64,000 bases of DNA from Rhodoblastus acidophilus (GTDB taxonomy: Bacteria > Pseudomonadota > Alphaproteobacteria > Rhizobiales > Beijerinckiaceae): positions 114,804-178,803 of the forward strand of contig NZ_JAOQNX010000006.1 of NCBI RefSeq assembly GCF_025961575.1, in the 5' to 3' direction. A program made the translations under genes and the position numbers. The notes beneath the pieces are model-generated. The model was not told where the DNA came from and searched no databases. It saw only the letters and a list, made by a program, of their open reading frames with translations. Shown here one piece after another: positions 1-9,959 of the stretch (its first letter is position 1; each line of letters begins with the position of its first letter).

Positions 1-341
1 CGGGCGAGCAGGGGCGCGATCACCCAGAACGAGGCGCGCATGCGCGACACCAGTTCGTAGGGCGCCGTGGTGTCGACGATCTCGCGCGCGGTCATATGCA
101 CGGTTTGGCCGGCCTCGCGGCCCTCGCCCTGACGGCGCCCGTCGATGGAATAATCCGCGCCCTGATTCGAGAGAATGCGCACCAGCAGGCTGACGTCGGC
201 GAGTCGGGGCAGGTTTTCCAGCGTGACGGTGCGGTCGGTGAGCAGTGAGGCGATCATCAGCGGCAGGGCCGCGTTTTTGGCGCCGGAAATCGGAATGGTC
301 CCGTTCAGTTTCGCGCCACCGACAATGCGTATGCGATCCAT
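1..341 (-). CDS. murA: UDP-N-acetylglucosamine 1-carboxyvinyltransferase, N-terminal part
   Basis: First committed enzyme of peptidoglycan synthesis: it transfers enolpyruvate from PEP to UDP-GlcNAc in the cytoplasm. Only the first ~113 residues lie in the window; the gene runs off the left edge. The N-terminus has the family hallmark [10 protein letters not shown] near residue 19, followed by LPRLADV and [13 protein letters not shown], all typical of MurA/EPSP-synthase-type barrels. The catalytic cysteine lies outside the window. The ATG at 341 is the only start that gives the usual MurA beginning (MDRIRIVGG). The downstream small gene at 395-562 has the same orientation and lies upstream in the transcript. 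Confidence 0.93.
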   Translation of the reverse strand, partial: MDRIRIVGGAKLNGTIPISGAKNAALPLMIASLLTDRTVTLENLPRLADVSLLVRILSNQGADYSIDGRRQGEGREAGQTVHMTAREIVDTTAPYELVSRMRASFWVIAPLLA

Positions 342-394
342 CCGTCCTCGCTCACGGCGCTTTTGCGCCTCCAAATTTTGGGGCTCTATAGCGG

Positions 395-562
395 CTATTC
401 GCTCTCGGGGCCAGAATTTCCGCTCGATTCGGGTCGACGCCCGCGCGCCTGCGCCTTGCGGCGCTTGAGATTCTCGCGCAGGGCTTCGGCGAGTCGCTGC
501 TGTTGCGCCGCTTTTTGCGGCGAGAGGGGCGGCGTCTGTTTGGGTTTGTCGGGATCGGACAT
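395..562 (-). CDS. small conserved-type protein upstream of murA
   Basis: A 55-residue, very polar, Lys/Arg/Gln/Pro-rich protein. The visible core ([17 protein letters not shown], then [15 protein letters not shown]) predicts one amphipathic basic helix and no membrane segment or signal peptide. Small proteins of this look sit next to murA in other Hyphomicrobiales (from memory, not searched). It ends 53 bp before murA on the same strand, so the two are probably co-transcribed. The ATG at 562 is chosen because it starts the conserved-looking MSDPDKPKQ; an in-frame ATG exists 8 codons upstream. No strong Shine-Dalgarno site is visible. Function unknown. Confidence 0.6.
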   Translation of the reverse strand: MSDPDKPKQTPPLSPQKAAQQQRLAEALRENLKRRKAQARGRRPESSGNSGPESE

Positions 563-708
563 GGCCTGACTTTCTGGGCGTTTCATAAGCCGGCGTCCAG
601 CTTTGTTCAAGGAAATGCAGAAAAAGGCGAAACCGGCGCTTGCCATGACGCTTTCGCTATGGCAGAAACCGCGCACTCCGGGGCGCACACAACGCGACCG
701 AGACATCA

Positions 709-783
<75 letters not shown>

Positions 784-853
784 TCTTTCCACTTTAGAAA
801 AGACAATCGACCGAAGGATCTGAGTTGCACGGTTCCTTAGCCCTGTGCGCGCC

Positions 854-1120
854 TCATTCGCACAGCGCGTAGCTCGAAGACCGAATGCAGGCGCGATAGG
901 CTTCCTGCCGTGCGAGCGCTTCCTTTTGCAGGCATTGGTTGAATTCGGTCGAGCCTTCGGTGAGTCCGGAGGAGGCGCATTTTTTTGCGTCTTGTTCGTG
1001 TGCGATCTTTTCGCGGTCAGCGAGCGTGGTCGAGTGACAGGCGGCCAGCGAAGCCGCAAGCGAGGCCAGCAACGAAAGCTGCACAACGCGCCGGGCCTTA
1101 TCATTCGTGAAGAAACGCAT
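854..1120 (-). CDS. small lipoprotein
   Basis: An 88-residue protein with a basic N-terminus, a hydrophobic stretch (VQLSLLASLAASL) and a lipobox LAAC near residues 25-28, so it is predicted to be exported and lipidated at that cysteine. The mature part contains three further cysteines (KKCASSG, FNQCLQK, YRACIRS) plus a terminal CE, in a spacing suggesting disulphides in the periplasm. The ATG at 1120 has a GGGAG ribosome-binding site 6 bp upstream, which decides it over the longer frame starting at 1195. It stands alone, convergent with tRNA-Thr. I do not recognise a named family. Confidence 0.7.
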   Translation of the reverse strand: MRFFTNDKARRVVQLSLLASLAASLAACHSTTLADREKIAHEQDAKKCASSGLTEGSTEFNQCLQKEALARQEAYRACIRSSSYALCE

Positions 1121-1275
1121 CGGCGGCTCCCGTCCAACGACGCCGTGACCGGACAAACTTTGATGGAGCTTAGCAGAATTTTCGCGCGAGTTCATTGATT
1201 GCCGTCGGGCGAGAGGCCCGGTCGGTCGACCGAAGAGCGGGAAAGGAGGTCGTTGGCGGGCTTGAGTTTTTGAAG

Positions 1276-1303
1276 TTGACTTTTTTTATAGACAAAATAA
1301 ATT
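1276..1303 (+). promoter_or_regulatory. candidate sbp promoter with ATAGACAAAAT element
   Basis: An AT-rich island in GC-rich DNA 45-75 bp before sbp. A TTGACT (1276-1281) and a TAAATT (1298-1303) are spaced 16 bp, matching a sigma-70-like promoter. Within it, ATAGACAAAAT (1288-1298) matches a motif also found before cysK (8611-8621), the encapsulin gene (8788-8798, opposite strand) and the DecR-like gene (12481-12491, opposite strand). The consensus over the four is ATRGACWWWAT. This is a visual match; regulator and function are inferred. Confidence 0.45.
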
Positions 1304-1348
1304 TCTTAGACCAAGGCAAGACTCTCCCTCTCACGACAAGGATCGCCC

Positions 1349-2437
1349 ATGCCGATTGGTCTCAAGAATCGTCTCGCCGGCGCCGCGCTGGGCCTGCTGG
1401 TCCTCACCGGCGCCGTCTCCGCCGCCGACGTTCGCCTCCTTAACGTCTCCTATGATCCCACCCGCGAGCTTTACGCGGCGATCAACTCCGCATTCTCCGC
1501 CAAATGGAAGCGCGAAACCGGCGACAACCTTACGATCGAGCTGTCCAACGGCGGGTCGGGCAAGCAGGCGCGCTCCGTCATCGACGGGCTCAATGCGGAT
1601 GTCGTCACCTTGGCGCTCGGCTCCGACGTTTCCGCGGTCGAAAGGGCTGGTCTGATCCAGCCGGGCTGGCAAAGCCGTTTCCCGAACAATGCCGCGCCCT
1701 ACACCTCGACCATCGCCTTCCTGGTCCGCAAGGGCAATCCCAAGAACATCAAGGATTGGAGCGACCTGCTGCGCCCCGACGTGCAGGTGATCACCGCCAA
1801 TCCGAAAACCTCGGGCGGCGCGCGCTGGTCGTTCCTGTCGCTGTGGGGCGCGTTCGCCAACGCGAAGACGCATGATTTCTCCACGGCTCAGGGCCAAGCG
1901 GAGGCGCAGGCCGCCGCCGCGCAGGCGAAGGACTTCCCGATCTACAATGACGCGCAGGCTCGCGCCAAAGTCGCCGAAATCTTCAACAAGCATGTGCCGG
2001 TGCTTGACACCGGGGCGCGCGGCTCGACCGTGACTTTCGCGCAAAAGCAGATCGGCGACGTGCTGCTCAATTGGGAAAACGAGCTTTGGCTCGCCAAGGA
2101 CGAATTCGGGCCGGAGAAATTCGATATCGTCTATCCCTCGGTCTCGATCCTCACGGAGCCTCCGGTCGCGGTGGTGGACAAGGTCGTGGACCAGCGCGGC
2201 GCCCGCAAGGTGGCGGAAGCCTATCTCGCCTACCTCTACACGCCCGAAGCCCAGGATGTGATCGGGCAGCTGCACTATCGGCCGCGCGATCTCGCCGCCT
2301 TGGCCAAATACAGCGCCGACCTGCCGAAGATCCCGTTCTTCACCATCGACGAGACTTTTGGCGGCTGGACCAAGGCGCAAAGCACGTTCTTCGCCGACGG
2401 TGGCGTGTTCGACCAGTTCTACAAGCCGACGAACTGA
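1349..2437 (+). CDS. sbp: sulfate ABC transporter substrate-binding protein
   Basis: Periplasmic sulfate/thiosulfate-binding protein (CysP/Sbp family, 362 residues, normal length) that delivers substrate to CysTWA. A Sec signal peptide occupies residues 1-26 with a cleavage site after VSAA. The mature start (DVRLLNVSYDPTRELY), the motif LSNGGSGKQARSVIDGL and the GGARWSF region are the sulfate-ligand segments of the family. First gene of the sulfate transport operon, 60 bp before cysT. An AT-rich promoter with the shared sulfur motif lies just upstream. Whether it prefers sulfate or thiosulfate cannot be told from the sequence. Confidence 0.93.
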   Translation: MPIGLKNRLAGAALGLLVLTGAVSAADVRLLNVSYDPTRELYAAINSAFSAKWKRETGDNLTIELSNGGSGKQARSVIDGLNADVVTLALGSDVSAVERAGLIQPGWQSRFPNNAAPYTSTIAFLVRKGNPKNIKDWSDLLRPDVQVITANPKTSGGARWSFLSLWGAFANAKTHDFSTAQGQAEAQAAAAQAKDFPIYNDAQARAKVAEIFNKHVPVLDTGARGSTVTFAQKQIGDVLLNWENELWLAKDEFGPEKFDIVYPSVSILTEPPVAVVDKVVDQRGARKVAEAYLAYLYTPEAQDVIGQLHYRPRDLAALAKYSADLPKIPFFTIDETFGGWTKAQSTFFADGGVFDQFYKPTN

Positions 2438-2497
2438 TCGCCGCATCGGCGCGCCGGCCGCATCGTTCGGCCGGCGCGCAGGCTGGAGCCCTTTTAT

Positions 2498-3469
2498 ATG
2501 ACCTTTGAAACGGAATTCGCCCGTGAGCCGGTCGCGCCGGCCCCGCGCGCCCGCAGCATCTTTCGCCGCCGAACCACGCGCGTCATTCCCGGTCTGCCGC
2601 TGACGCTCGGCTACACGCTGTTCTATCTTTCGGCCCTGGTGCTGCTGCCGCTGGCGGCGCTGGCGCTGAAGGCGGCGCAGATGAGCCCGGCGGAATTCAT
2701 CCGCGTGATCAGCGATCCCGTGGTCACCGCCTCGCTGCGCCTGACCTTCTTCGCTTCGACCACGGCCGCGCTGATCAACGCCGTGTTCGGCCTGATCGTG
2801 GCCTGGGTGCTGGTGCGCTATGATTTCCCGTTCCGCCGGCTGTTCGACGCCATCATCGACTTTCCCTTCGCCCTGCCGACGGCGGTGGCCGGTCTGACTT
2901 TTGCCAGTCTGTTTCTGAAGGACGGCTGGCTCGGCGGTCTTGGTCCGCGCGTGGTCGCGGGCGTCAACGCGCTCGCGGGATGGCTCGGCGCCGGACCTCT
3001 GCTTAATCCAACCGCGCTGGACTGGCTGACTTTTCCCTATACCGGGCAGACCGCGGGCATTGTCATCGTGCTGGTGTTCGTCGGGCTGCCCTTTGTCGTG
3101 CGCACGGTGCAGCCGGTGCTGCTGGAATGGGACCCGGAATACGAAACCGCCGCGCGCAGCCTGGGCGCCTCGCCCCTGACCGTGTTTCGGCGGGTGATCT
3201 TTCCGGAAATCCTGCCGGCCTGGGTCTCGGGCGTCGCCCTCTCTTTCGCCCGCGCCGTCGGCGAATATGGCTCGGTCATCTTCATCGCCGCCAACATCCC
3301 CGGCAAGTCGCAGATCGCGCCCTTGCAGATCGTCACGCGGCTCGATGATTTCCAATACGCGCAGGCCGCCGCCATCGGCGTGGTCCTGCTGGCGATCTCC
3401 CTGTTGGTCCTGCTGGTGATCAACGGACTCGAATCCTTCTCCCGCCGCCACGAGCGGGCGGCGGTCTGA
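2498..3469 (+). CDS. cysT: sulfate ABC transporter permease CysT
   Basis: Inner-membrane permease of the sulfate/thiosulfate importer (323 residues). A ~30-residue polar N-terminus is followed by about six to seven hydrophobic helices. The cytoplasmic EAA loop is clear at EYETAARSLGASPLTVFRRVIFP and contacts the CysA ATPase; FARAVGEYGSVIFIA after it is characteristic of CysT/CysU. Ends 14 bp before cysW in the same direction, so the two permeases should be made together and form the heterodimeric channel. Start ATG at 2498; the upstream spacing is unremarkable. Confidence 0.94.
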   Translation: MTFETEFAREPVAPAPRARSIFRRRTTRVIPGLPLTLGYTLFYLSALVLLPLAALALKAAQMSPAEFIRVISDPVVTASLRLTFFASTTAALINAVFGLIVAWVLVRYDFPFRRLFDAIIDFPFALPTAVAGLTFASLFLKDGWLGGLGPRVVAGVNALAGWLGAGPLLNPTALDWLTFPYTGQTAGIVIVLVFVGLPFVVRTVQPVLLEWDPEYETAARSLGASPLTVFRRVIFPEILPAWVSGVALSFARAVGEYGSVIFIAANIPGKSQIAPLQIVTRLDDFQYAQAAAIGVVLLAISLLVLLVINGLESFSRRHERAAV

Positions 3470-3483
3470 CCCGGAGTTTTGAT

Positions 3484-4512
3484 ATGGCCGGCGCCCCTAT
3501 CGCCAAGACCGTTCTGACATCGGCGAGACCCGCGCCGCCCGCCCATCCGGCGGTGCGCGCGACGCTGATCGTGCTCGCGGTCTCGTTTCTCACCATCTTC
3601 ATCCTGCTGCCGCTGATCAATGTCTTCGTCCAGGCCTTCGCCAAGGGCTGGGAAGGGTATCTCGCGGTGTTCTGGCCGCCGTCGCCCCCTGAAGGCGCGA
3701 CTCTCACCGCCGTCCAGACCCGCAAGCTCGCGGAGGCCGCGGTACAAACCTCGCGCACCTGGAGCGCCATCGGCCTCACCCTGCAGGTGGCGGCCATCGT
3801 CGTGCCCCTCAACATCGTCTTCGGCCTCGCCGCCGCCTGGGCGACGACCAAATTCCAATTTCGCGGCCGCGCCCTGCTGCTGTCGCTGATCGACCTGCCC
3901 TTTTCGGTGTCGCCTGTGGTCGCCGGTCTCGTCTTCGTGCTGCTGCTCGGCCGCAACGGCATTTTCGGCGACTGGGCGACGCATCTCACCTGGCCCGACC
4001 CGTTCTCGCTGCGCTGGGTGGGATTTGAAAACGGCTTTCCGCTGGCCTTCGCGCGCGATTTCACCGGGGTGATCTTCACGCCTTTGGCCATCGTGCTGGC
4101 GAGCATTTTCGTCACCTTCCCCTTCGTCGCGCGTTCGCTCACGCCGCTGATGGAATCGCAGGGCGCGGAGGAGGAGTTGGCGGCGCTGTCGCTCGGCGCC
4201 TCGGGCTGGCGCACGTTTTGGAAGATCACCGTTCCCAATGTGAAATGGGCGCTGCTTTACGGCGTGATCCTGTGCACAGCGCGCGCCTTCGGTGAATTCG
4301 GCGCGGTCTCCGTGGTGTCGGGCCATGTCGACGTCAACGACACCATGCCGCTGCGCATCGAAAAACTCTGGAACGAATACAACAACCAGGCGGCCTTCAC
4401 CGTGGCCTCCGTGCTGGCGCTGCTCGCCGTCTTCACCCTGATCGCCAAGACCGCGATCGAATGGAAGACCGCGCGCGACCTCCAGCAGCAGCATCAAGGG
4501 CAGGCGCAATGA
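3484..4512 (+). CDS. cysW: sulfate ABC transporter permease CysW
   Basis: Second membrane subunit of the sulfate importer (342 residues, slightly longer than many CysW because of a ~70-residue insert-rich first periplasmic loop containing [18 protein letters not shown]). The EAA loop reads [24 protein letters not shown], and the following [15 protein letters not shown] is typical of CysW. The gene follows cysT by 14 bp and its stop overlaps the cysA start (ATGA), indicating translational coupling of permease and ATPase. Confidence 0.94.
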   Translation: MAGAPIAKTVLTSARPAPPAHPAVRATLIVLAVSFLTIFILLPLINVFVQAFAKGWEGYLAVFWPPSPPEGATLTAVQTRKLAEAAVQTSRTWSAIGLTLQVAAIVVPLNIVFGLAAAWATTKFQFRGRALLLSLIDLPFSVSPVVAGLVFVLLLGRNGIFGDWATHLTWPDPFSLRWVGFENGFPLAFARDFTGVIFTPLAIVLASIFVTFPFVARSLTPLMESQGAEEELAALSLGASGWRTFWKITVPNVKWALLYGVILCTARAFGEFGAVSVVSGHVDVNDTMPLRIEKLWNEYNNQAAFTVASVLALLAVFTLIAKTAIEWKTARDLQQQHQGQAQ

Positions 4513-5528
4513 CCATTGAAATTCGCGACATTTCCAAGAGCTATGGCCAAAACCAGATTCTCCGCAACATCGACTTGAAGATCAATTCCGGCGAGCTCGT
4601 CGCGCTGCTCGGCCCCTCGGGCTCCGGCAAGACCACGCTGCTGCGGGTGATCGCCGGCATCGAACAGGCGGATGCGGGCTCCGGCCCCGTGCTGTTCGAC
4701 AATGTCGACGTGTCCGACGTCGACCTGGGCAAGCGGCGCATCGGCTTCGTCTTCCAGCACTACGCCTTGTTCAAACATCTCAACGTTTTTGAAAACGTCG
4801 CATTCGGCCTGCGCGCCAAACCGCGCCGCGAGCGGCCCAACGAGGCGCATATCCGGGAAAAGGTGCAGTCGCTGCTCGACCTGATCCAGCTCGGCAATAT
4901 GGCGCAGCGTTTTCCTTCGCAGCTTTCGGGCGGGCAGCGCCAGAGGGTGGCGCTGGCGCGCGCGCTCGCGGTGGAGCCGCGCGTTCTGCTGCTCGACGAA
5001 CCGTTTGGCGCGCTGGATGCGACGGTGCGCCGCGAGTTGCGCCGCTGGCTGCGCCGCCTCCACGACACCATCCACGTCACCACGATTTTCGTCACCCATG
5101 ATCAGGAGGAAGCGCTGGAAGTGTCCGACCGGGTCGCGGTGATGAATGGCGGGCGCATCGAGCAATATGGGCCGCCGCAGGAAGTCTACGAGAAACCGGC
5201 GAGCGCCTTCGTCTTCAAGTTCCTCGGCAATTACAATTTGTTCCAGGGACGCGGGCAGGGGGCGGGCGGAGAGGCGCTTGTGCGTCCCCATGACATCGTC
5301 ATCCATCGCGACGCCGATGCGGCGGGCGAGGGCGCGCAGCCCGGCGTGGTCGCCCATATCGGTTTCGGCGGCCCTGTGGTGAAAGTGGAGCTGGAGACCA
5401 GCGACAAGTCGCGTGTCGATGTCGAGGTGACCGCCCCGACCTTCCGCGACCTCGATCTCAAGCGCGGCGAACGCGTGTTTTTCGCTCTGCGGACGCAGCA
5501 GGAATATGCCCACGATTTCGTCATCTGA
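4509..5528 (+). CDS. cysA: sulfate ABC transporter ATP-binding protein
   Basis: ATPase of the sulfate/thiosulfate importer (339 residues, standard CysA length). Walker [10 protein letters not shown] at 35-43, Q-loop FVFQHYALF near 80, signature LSGGQRQR at 139, Walker B LLLDEP at 160, and H-loop VTHDQEEA. The C-terminal ~100 residues form the TOBE-type regulatory domain ([10 protein letters not shown]). The ATG at 4509 overlaps the cysW stop and starts the conserved [13 protein letters not shown]; a longer frame back to 4461 lies inside cysW. Last gene of the sbp-cysTWA operon; a 96-bp gap with an AT-rich stretch follows before the YeeE pair. Confidence 0.95.
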   Translation: MTIEIRDISKSYGQNQILRNIDLKINSGELVALLGPSGSGKTTLLRVIAGIEQADAGSGPVLFDNVDVSDVDLGKRRIGFVFQHYALFKHLNVFENVAFGLRAKPRRERPNEAHIREKVQSLLDLIQLGNMAQRFPSQLSGGQRQRVALARALAVEPRVLLLDEPFGALDATVRRELRRWLRRLHDTIHVTTIFVTHDQEEALEVSDRVAVMNGGRIEQYGPPQEVYEKPASAFVFKFLGNYNLFQGRGQGAGGEALVRPHDIVIHRDADAAGEGAQPGVVAHIGFGGPVVKVELETSDKSRVDVEVTAPTFRDLDLKRGERVFFALRTQQEYAHDFVI

Positions 5529-5624
5529 TGCACCGGCGTTTGCGAGATCACGGAAACTGTGCTGACGGCAGGGGCTTGTCGCTCCTGATCACATAGTTTA
5601 GTATTTCCGTAGAAAATCTCTAAC

Positions 5625-6065
5625 GTGAGCGTTCTCTTGCAGATCGACTGGGCGCATTTCACTCCCCTTTCCGCTCTGGCCGGCGGCGCGCTGATCGGGC
5701 TGGCGGTGGCGCTGCTGCTGTTGCGCGAAGGCCGCATCCTCGGGGCCTCCGGCATTTTCGCCGGCTTGGCGCAGCCGCGAGCCGATTTTGACTGGCGGTT
5801 GGCGTTCCTGGCCGGTCTGGTGGCGGCGCCCGCCTTGGCCGGGCTGCTGTTCGGCGTCAACGCGCCCCGCATCGCCGCCTCGCCCAATGTGCTGATCGTC
5901 GCCGGCTTTCTGGTCGGGTTGGGCGCGCGGCTGGGCAATGGTTGCACCAGCGGCCATGGAATCTGCGGACTGGCGCGCCTGTCCAAACGCTCACTGGCGG
6001 CGACGGCGACTTTTATGGCCGCTGGTTTCGCCACGGTGTTCGTCTTCCGCCATCTCTTGGGGTGA
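5625..6065 (+). CDS. YeeE/YedE family transporter, first half
   Basis: A 146-residue membrane protein with about four hydrophobic helices. The motif [17 protein letters not shown] near residues 104-120 is the YeeE/YedE cysteine-containing signature, associated in characterised members with thiosulfate or other sulfur-compound uptake. Here the family is split into two half-size proteins, as in PmpA/PmpB-like pairs. Start is GTG at 5625; no strong Shine-Dalgarno site is seen. Only 3 bp separate it from the second half, and it lies immediately after cysA, which supports a sulfur role. Substrate is inferred. Confidence 0.85.
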   Translation: MSVLLQIDWAHFTPLSALAGGALIGLAVALLLLREGRILGASGIFAGLAQPRADFDWRLAFLAGLVAAPALAGLLFGVNAPRIAASPNVLIVAGFLVGLGARLGNGCTSGHGICGLARLSKRSLAATATFMAAGFATVFVFRHLLG

Positions 6066-6068
6066 CCG

Positions 6069-6512
6069 ATGAAACTGCTCGTCCCCTTGCTGTCCGGCCT
6101 GTTGTTCGGTCTCGGCCTGTGTCTCGCGGGCATGACCGATCCGCAGAAAGTTCTGGCTTTTCTCGATATCGGCTCCGCGTTTGGCGGTCCGGGCTGGGAC
6201 CCCTCGCTGGCGCTCGTGATGGGCGGGGCGCTCGCCGTGGCCTTCGTCGCCTTCCGTCTCGCCGGGCGCGGATCTTTTGCAGCGGCGCCGCCTGTGCTCC
6301 AGCGTATCGATGGCCGGCTTTACGCCGGCGCCGCGATTTTTGGCGTGGGCTGGGGGCTGGTCGGCCTGTGCCCCGGTCCCGCCCTCGCGGACCTGGGTTT
6401 TGGCGACGTCCGCGCGGCCTTGTTCGTGCTGGCGATGGCGGCTGGCGTTCGCGCCGCCCATTTCGTGCTGGCCCACGCCAGGAGCGCGCGGCTGGCGGCC
6501 GAGGACAGCTGA
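6069..6512 (+). CDS. YeeE/YedE family transporter, second half
   Basis: A 147-residue partner of the preceding protein with about four hydrophobic helices. It begins MKLLVPLLSGLLFGLGL and carries GMTDPQKVLAFLD and GWGLVGLCPGPALADLG, the second YeeE/YedE signature with its conserved cysteine. Located 3 bp after the first half, so the two very likely form one transporter; a sulfur compound such as thiosulfate is the likely substrate given cysA upstream and cysE/cysK downstream. Its stop codon overlaps the ATG of a small downstream frame (TGATG). Confidence 0.85.
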   Translation: MKLLVPLLSGLLFGLGLCLAGMTDPQKVLAFLDIGSAFGGPGWDPSLALVMGGALAVAFVAFRLAGRGSFAAAPPVLQRIDGRLYAGAAIFGVGWGLVGLCPGPALADLGFGDVRAALFVLAMAAGVRAAHFVLAHARSARLAAEDS

Positions 6513-6808
6513 TGGCCTTCGAAATCCTCGACCCGCTGCCGCCGTTGAAGGACATGTCGCCGGCGCGGCGGGCTCTTTGCGCGCTCGTCGTTGTCGCCAC
6601 CCTGGCTTTTCTGGTCTGGGCTTGCGCGACCGTGCGCGAGGCGCGGGAGAAAACTCAGATTCCCGCGCCGTCGACGAAAATGTCCTCGGTCGCCTTGGCC
6701 TGCATGATGACGGCGCCTTCCGGCACGCTGTGCGTCAGCCAGACATTGCCGCCGATCGACGCGCCCTTGCCGATGGTGATGCGCCCGAGCACGGTGGCGC
6801 CGGCGTAA
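6512..6808 (+). CDS. possible small membrane protein coupled to the YeeE pair
   Basis: A 98-codon frame whose ATG overlaps the stop of the second YeeE gene (TGATG), which suggests translational coupling. Residues 1-50 look like a real protein: a short polar N-terminus (MAFEILDPLPPLKDM), then one hydrophobic helix (ALCALVVVATLAFLVW). From about codon 49 the frame runs antisense through the 3' end of the convergent cysE gene, so the last half may be fortuitous. No family recognised. It may also be a chance frame. Confidence 0.35.
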   Translation: MAFEILDPLPPLKDMSPARRALCALVVVATLAFLVWACATVREAREKTQIPAPSTKMSSVALACMMTAPSGTLCVSQTLPPIDAPLPMVMRPSTVAPA

Positions 6809-7592
6809 ATCACCACATCGTCCTCGACGATGGGATGGCGCGGATAGTTTTTGAGCAGCTGCCCCTCGGCGCCCGTTTCAAACCTTTTGGCGCCAAGCGT
6901 GACCGCTTGGTAGAGTCGCACATTTTTGCCGATGATCGTGGTCTCCCCGATCACAACGCCGGTGCCGTGGTCGATAAAAAAGCCTTCGGCGATCTGGGCG
7001 CCGGGATGAATGTCGATCCCGGTCTCGGAATGGGATTTTTCCGCGATGATGCGGGCCAGCATGGGAACGCCGAGCCGGTAAAGCTCATGGGCGACGCGAT
7101 GGCGGATGATCGCGGCGACGCCGGGAAAGCAGAACACCACCTCGTCAACGGTTTTCGCCGAGGGGTCGCCGTTGAAGGCGGCGAGCACGTCGGCGTCGAG
7201 CAATGCGCGCAGGCGCGGCAGGCTTTCCGCGATTTCGCGGATGATGTGGGTCGCGTGACGGGTCAGCGCGTGCGCGGCGCCCTCGCGCTCGCCGGCCAGC
7301 CGCAGCTCCAGCTCGATCTGCCGGCGCAGCAGCGACAGGCTTTCCGAAAGTTTCAGCGCGACGAAGGAATCGACCTCCCGGGCGCGCAGGCCCGGGGGAC
7401 CGAAATGTCGGGGAAACAGGGCCGAGACGATGCCCTCCACCGCCGCGACCGTTTCGGCGCGCGACGGCAGGTTGGGAGGAGTCCCGCGGTAACGCCGCAT
7501 TTGCGACGTCGCCCGCAAGGCCTGGAGTTCGGCGACGATCCTTTCGATCGCCAGATCGTCGCCGCCGTCTTCGAACCCGGTTTCGACGCGAT

Positions 7593-7596
<4 letters not shown>
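6655..7596 (-). CDS. cysE: serine O-acetyltransferase (EpsC-type)
   Basis: Makes O-acetylserine from serine and acetyl-CoA, the carbon acceptor for cysteine synthesis. At 313 residues it has the long N-terminal helical domain of the EpsC subtype. The C-terminal left-handed beta-helix shows hexapeptide repeats, with the catalytic region [20 protein letters not shown] and [14 protein letters not shown]. The usual cysteine-synthase docking tail ends in Ile here too (DGAGI), consistent with complex formation with CysK. The start codon overlaps the cysK stop (ATGA), so the two are one operon. Convergent with the small frame at 6512-6808. Confidence 0.94.
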
Positions 7597-8570
<974 letters not shown>

Positions 8571-8938
8571 GTCGGACTCCAATGCGACGGTGGGAGGATG
8601 AAATTATTCTATGGACTTTATCAACTGTAATGGCAAAGGCAAAGCCCCTTCTGCGCATCCCCGGTGCTCCCGGCCGCAAAGCAAAGGAGCGCGGCGCCTG
8701 AAAGGCAAGCGCGACGAAACGTCGCGGTCATGAAATAGTCGCGACACATTTTCTCAATTTCATCGGCTTGATAGAATTTATTTTTTGTATTTGTCCATCA
8801 GAAAACGGCTTGTCCGAGGAAAAAAATCGAACTAAACCTCTGCTTCAGGCAGATGAATCGCAAAGGAGAATGATTTTTTCTTTTAATGAAAAAATTTTCT
8901 CTTACATCGCCGCGTCTTTGCTTTAGCGCGAGGATCAT
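8571..8938. promoter_or_regulatory. shared AT-rich control region between cysK and encapsulin
   Basis: 368 bp without a gene, much more AT-rich than the flanks, especially 8745-8925. It holds two copies of the sulfur-locus motif: ATGGACTTTAT at 8611-8621 on the plus strand (40 bp before cysK) and ATGGACAAATA at 8788-8798 on the minus strand (140 bp before the encapsulin). The encapsulin has a good ribosome-binding site (GAGGA) 5-6 bp before its ATG. The distances suggest two divergent promoters answering to a common regulator. Exact -35/-10 boxes cannot be fixed with confidence. Confidence 0.5.
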
Positions 8939-9892
8939 ATGTCCGACGACGTCGAAATCCGCAGAACCTTAAGCGAGTCCGCCGCACGGCAACTCGCCAA
9001 CGCCACCAAGACACGAGCGCAATGGTCGGGCATCACCCCGCGCTGGCTGGTCTCCTTCCTGCCCTGGACCCCGGTCGAGGCCGGCATCTACCGCCTCAAC
9101 CGCGTCAAGGAAGGCGCGGTCCTCACCGACGCCGACGTGCAGTGCTCGCCCGCCCGCGACCGTGACGCCGACCTGCCCGAGACCTTTGTCGATTACGAGG
9201 ATGCGCCGCGCGAATATTCGCTGAACGCGGTCACCACCGTCCTCGACGTGCAGACCCGCGTCTCCGATCTCTATTCCCACCCCTACGATCAGATTCAGGA
9301 GCAGTTGCGCCTGCTGATCGAGAAGGTGAAGGAAAAGCAGGAAAACGAGATCATCAACAACGCCGACTACGGCCTGCTCGCCAATGTCGATCCGCGCCAG
9401 ATCATCAAGACCCGCACCGGCGCGCCGCAGCCCGACGATCTCGACGAGCTCATCACCAAAGTGTGGAAGGAGCCGGCGTTCTTCCTGGCGCATCCACGCG
9501 CCATTGCGGCTTTCGGGCGCGAATGCACCCGCCGCGGCGTGCCGCCGCCAACCGTGACCCTGTTCGGCGCGCCCTTCGTCACTTGGCGCGGTCTGCCGCT
9601 GGTTCCCTCCGACAAGCTGCCCATCGACGAGAACGGCAAGTCGAAAATCCTGCTGCTGCGCACCGGTGAAAAGCGCCAGGGCGTCATCGGCCTGTTCCAG
9701 CCGGGCATTCCCGGCGAGGTCGCGCCGAGCCTGTCGGTGCGTTTCATGGGCATCAACAGGAAGGCGATCGCCTCCTACCTGATCTCGCTCTATTGCTCGA
9801 CCGCCGTGCTCACCCACGACGCGCTGGCCGTGCTCGAAGACGTCGAGATCGACAAATATCACGACTACAAGGACACTTACGCCAAGAAGTGA
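8939..9892 (+). CDS. family 2A encapsulin shell protein (sulfur nanocompartment)
   Basis: HK97-fold shell protein, 317 residues, which self-assembles into an icosahedral protein compartment. The N-terminus (AARQLANATKTRAQWSGITPRW, residues ~15-36, then LPWTPVEAGIYRLNRV) and the ends of the P- and A-domains match the SrpI/family 2 encapsulin type as I know it. There is no cyclic-nucleotide-binding insert, which separates it from family 2B. In characterised family 2A systems the cargo is a cysteine desulfurase and the shell can store sulfur. Here the desulfurase is the next gene, and cysK-cysE lies divergently upstream. The start is supported by GAGGA before the ATG. A strong hairpin follows the stop. 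Confidence 0.9.
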   Translation: MSDDVEIRRTLSESAARQLANATKTRAQWSGITPRWLVSFLPWTPVEAGIYRLNRVKEGAVLTDADVQCSPARDRDADLPETFVDYEDAPREYSLNAVTTVLDVQTRVSDLYSHPYDQIQEQLRLLIEKVKEKQENEIINNADYGLLANVDPRQIIKTRTGAPQPDDLDELITKVWKEPAFFLAHPRAIAAFGRECTRRGVPPPTVTLFGAPFVTWRGLPLVPSDKLPIDENGKSKILLLRTGEKRQGVIGLFQPGIPGEVAPSLSVRFMGINRKAIASYLISLYCSTAVLTHDALAVLEDVEIDKYHDYKDTYAKK

Positions 9893-9899
9893 GTGTGAC

Positions 9900-9928
9900 G
9901 GCGGCGCGCGTTCGCGCGCGCCGCCTTT
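9900..9928 (+). terminator. hairpin between shell gene and cargo gene
   Basis: A perfect 11-bp GC-only inverted repeat (GGCGGCGCGCG at 9900-9910, CGCGCGCCGCC at 9915-9925) with a TTCG loop, followed by TTTCCTT. It lies 8 bp after the encapsulin stop and 32 bp before the desulfurase start. It could be a partial terminator or a 3' stabiliser that lets the shell be made in excess of the cargo. A hairpin of the same design lies after atpE (33520-33543). Confidence 0.7.
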
Positions 9929-9959
9929 CCTTCCGATCGATTCGATGCAGGACAGAACA

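Noticed and set aside
1331..3451. 706-codon open frame on the minus strand
   Set aside because: Antisense shadow of sbp-cysT, with Arg/Gln/Asp-rich composition unlike a protein. The plus-strand genes are clear family members.
5560..5620. Possible fifth motif site before the YeeE pair (ATAGTTTAGTATTTCC)
   Set aside because: AT-rich and similar in part to the regulator promoter, but lacks the RGAC core, so it was not counted as a site.
9945..9959. Earlier ATG of the cysteine desulfurase
   Set aside because: No Shine-Dalgarno sequence precedes it, while AGGA lies 7 bp before ATG 9960. The five extra residues cannot be excluded.
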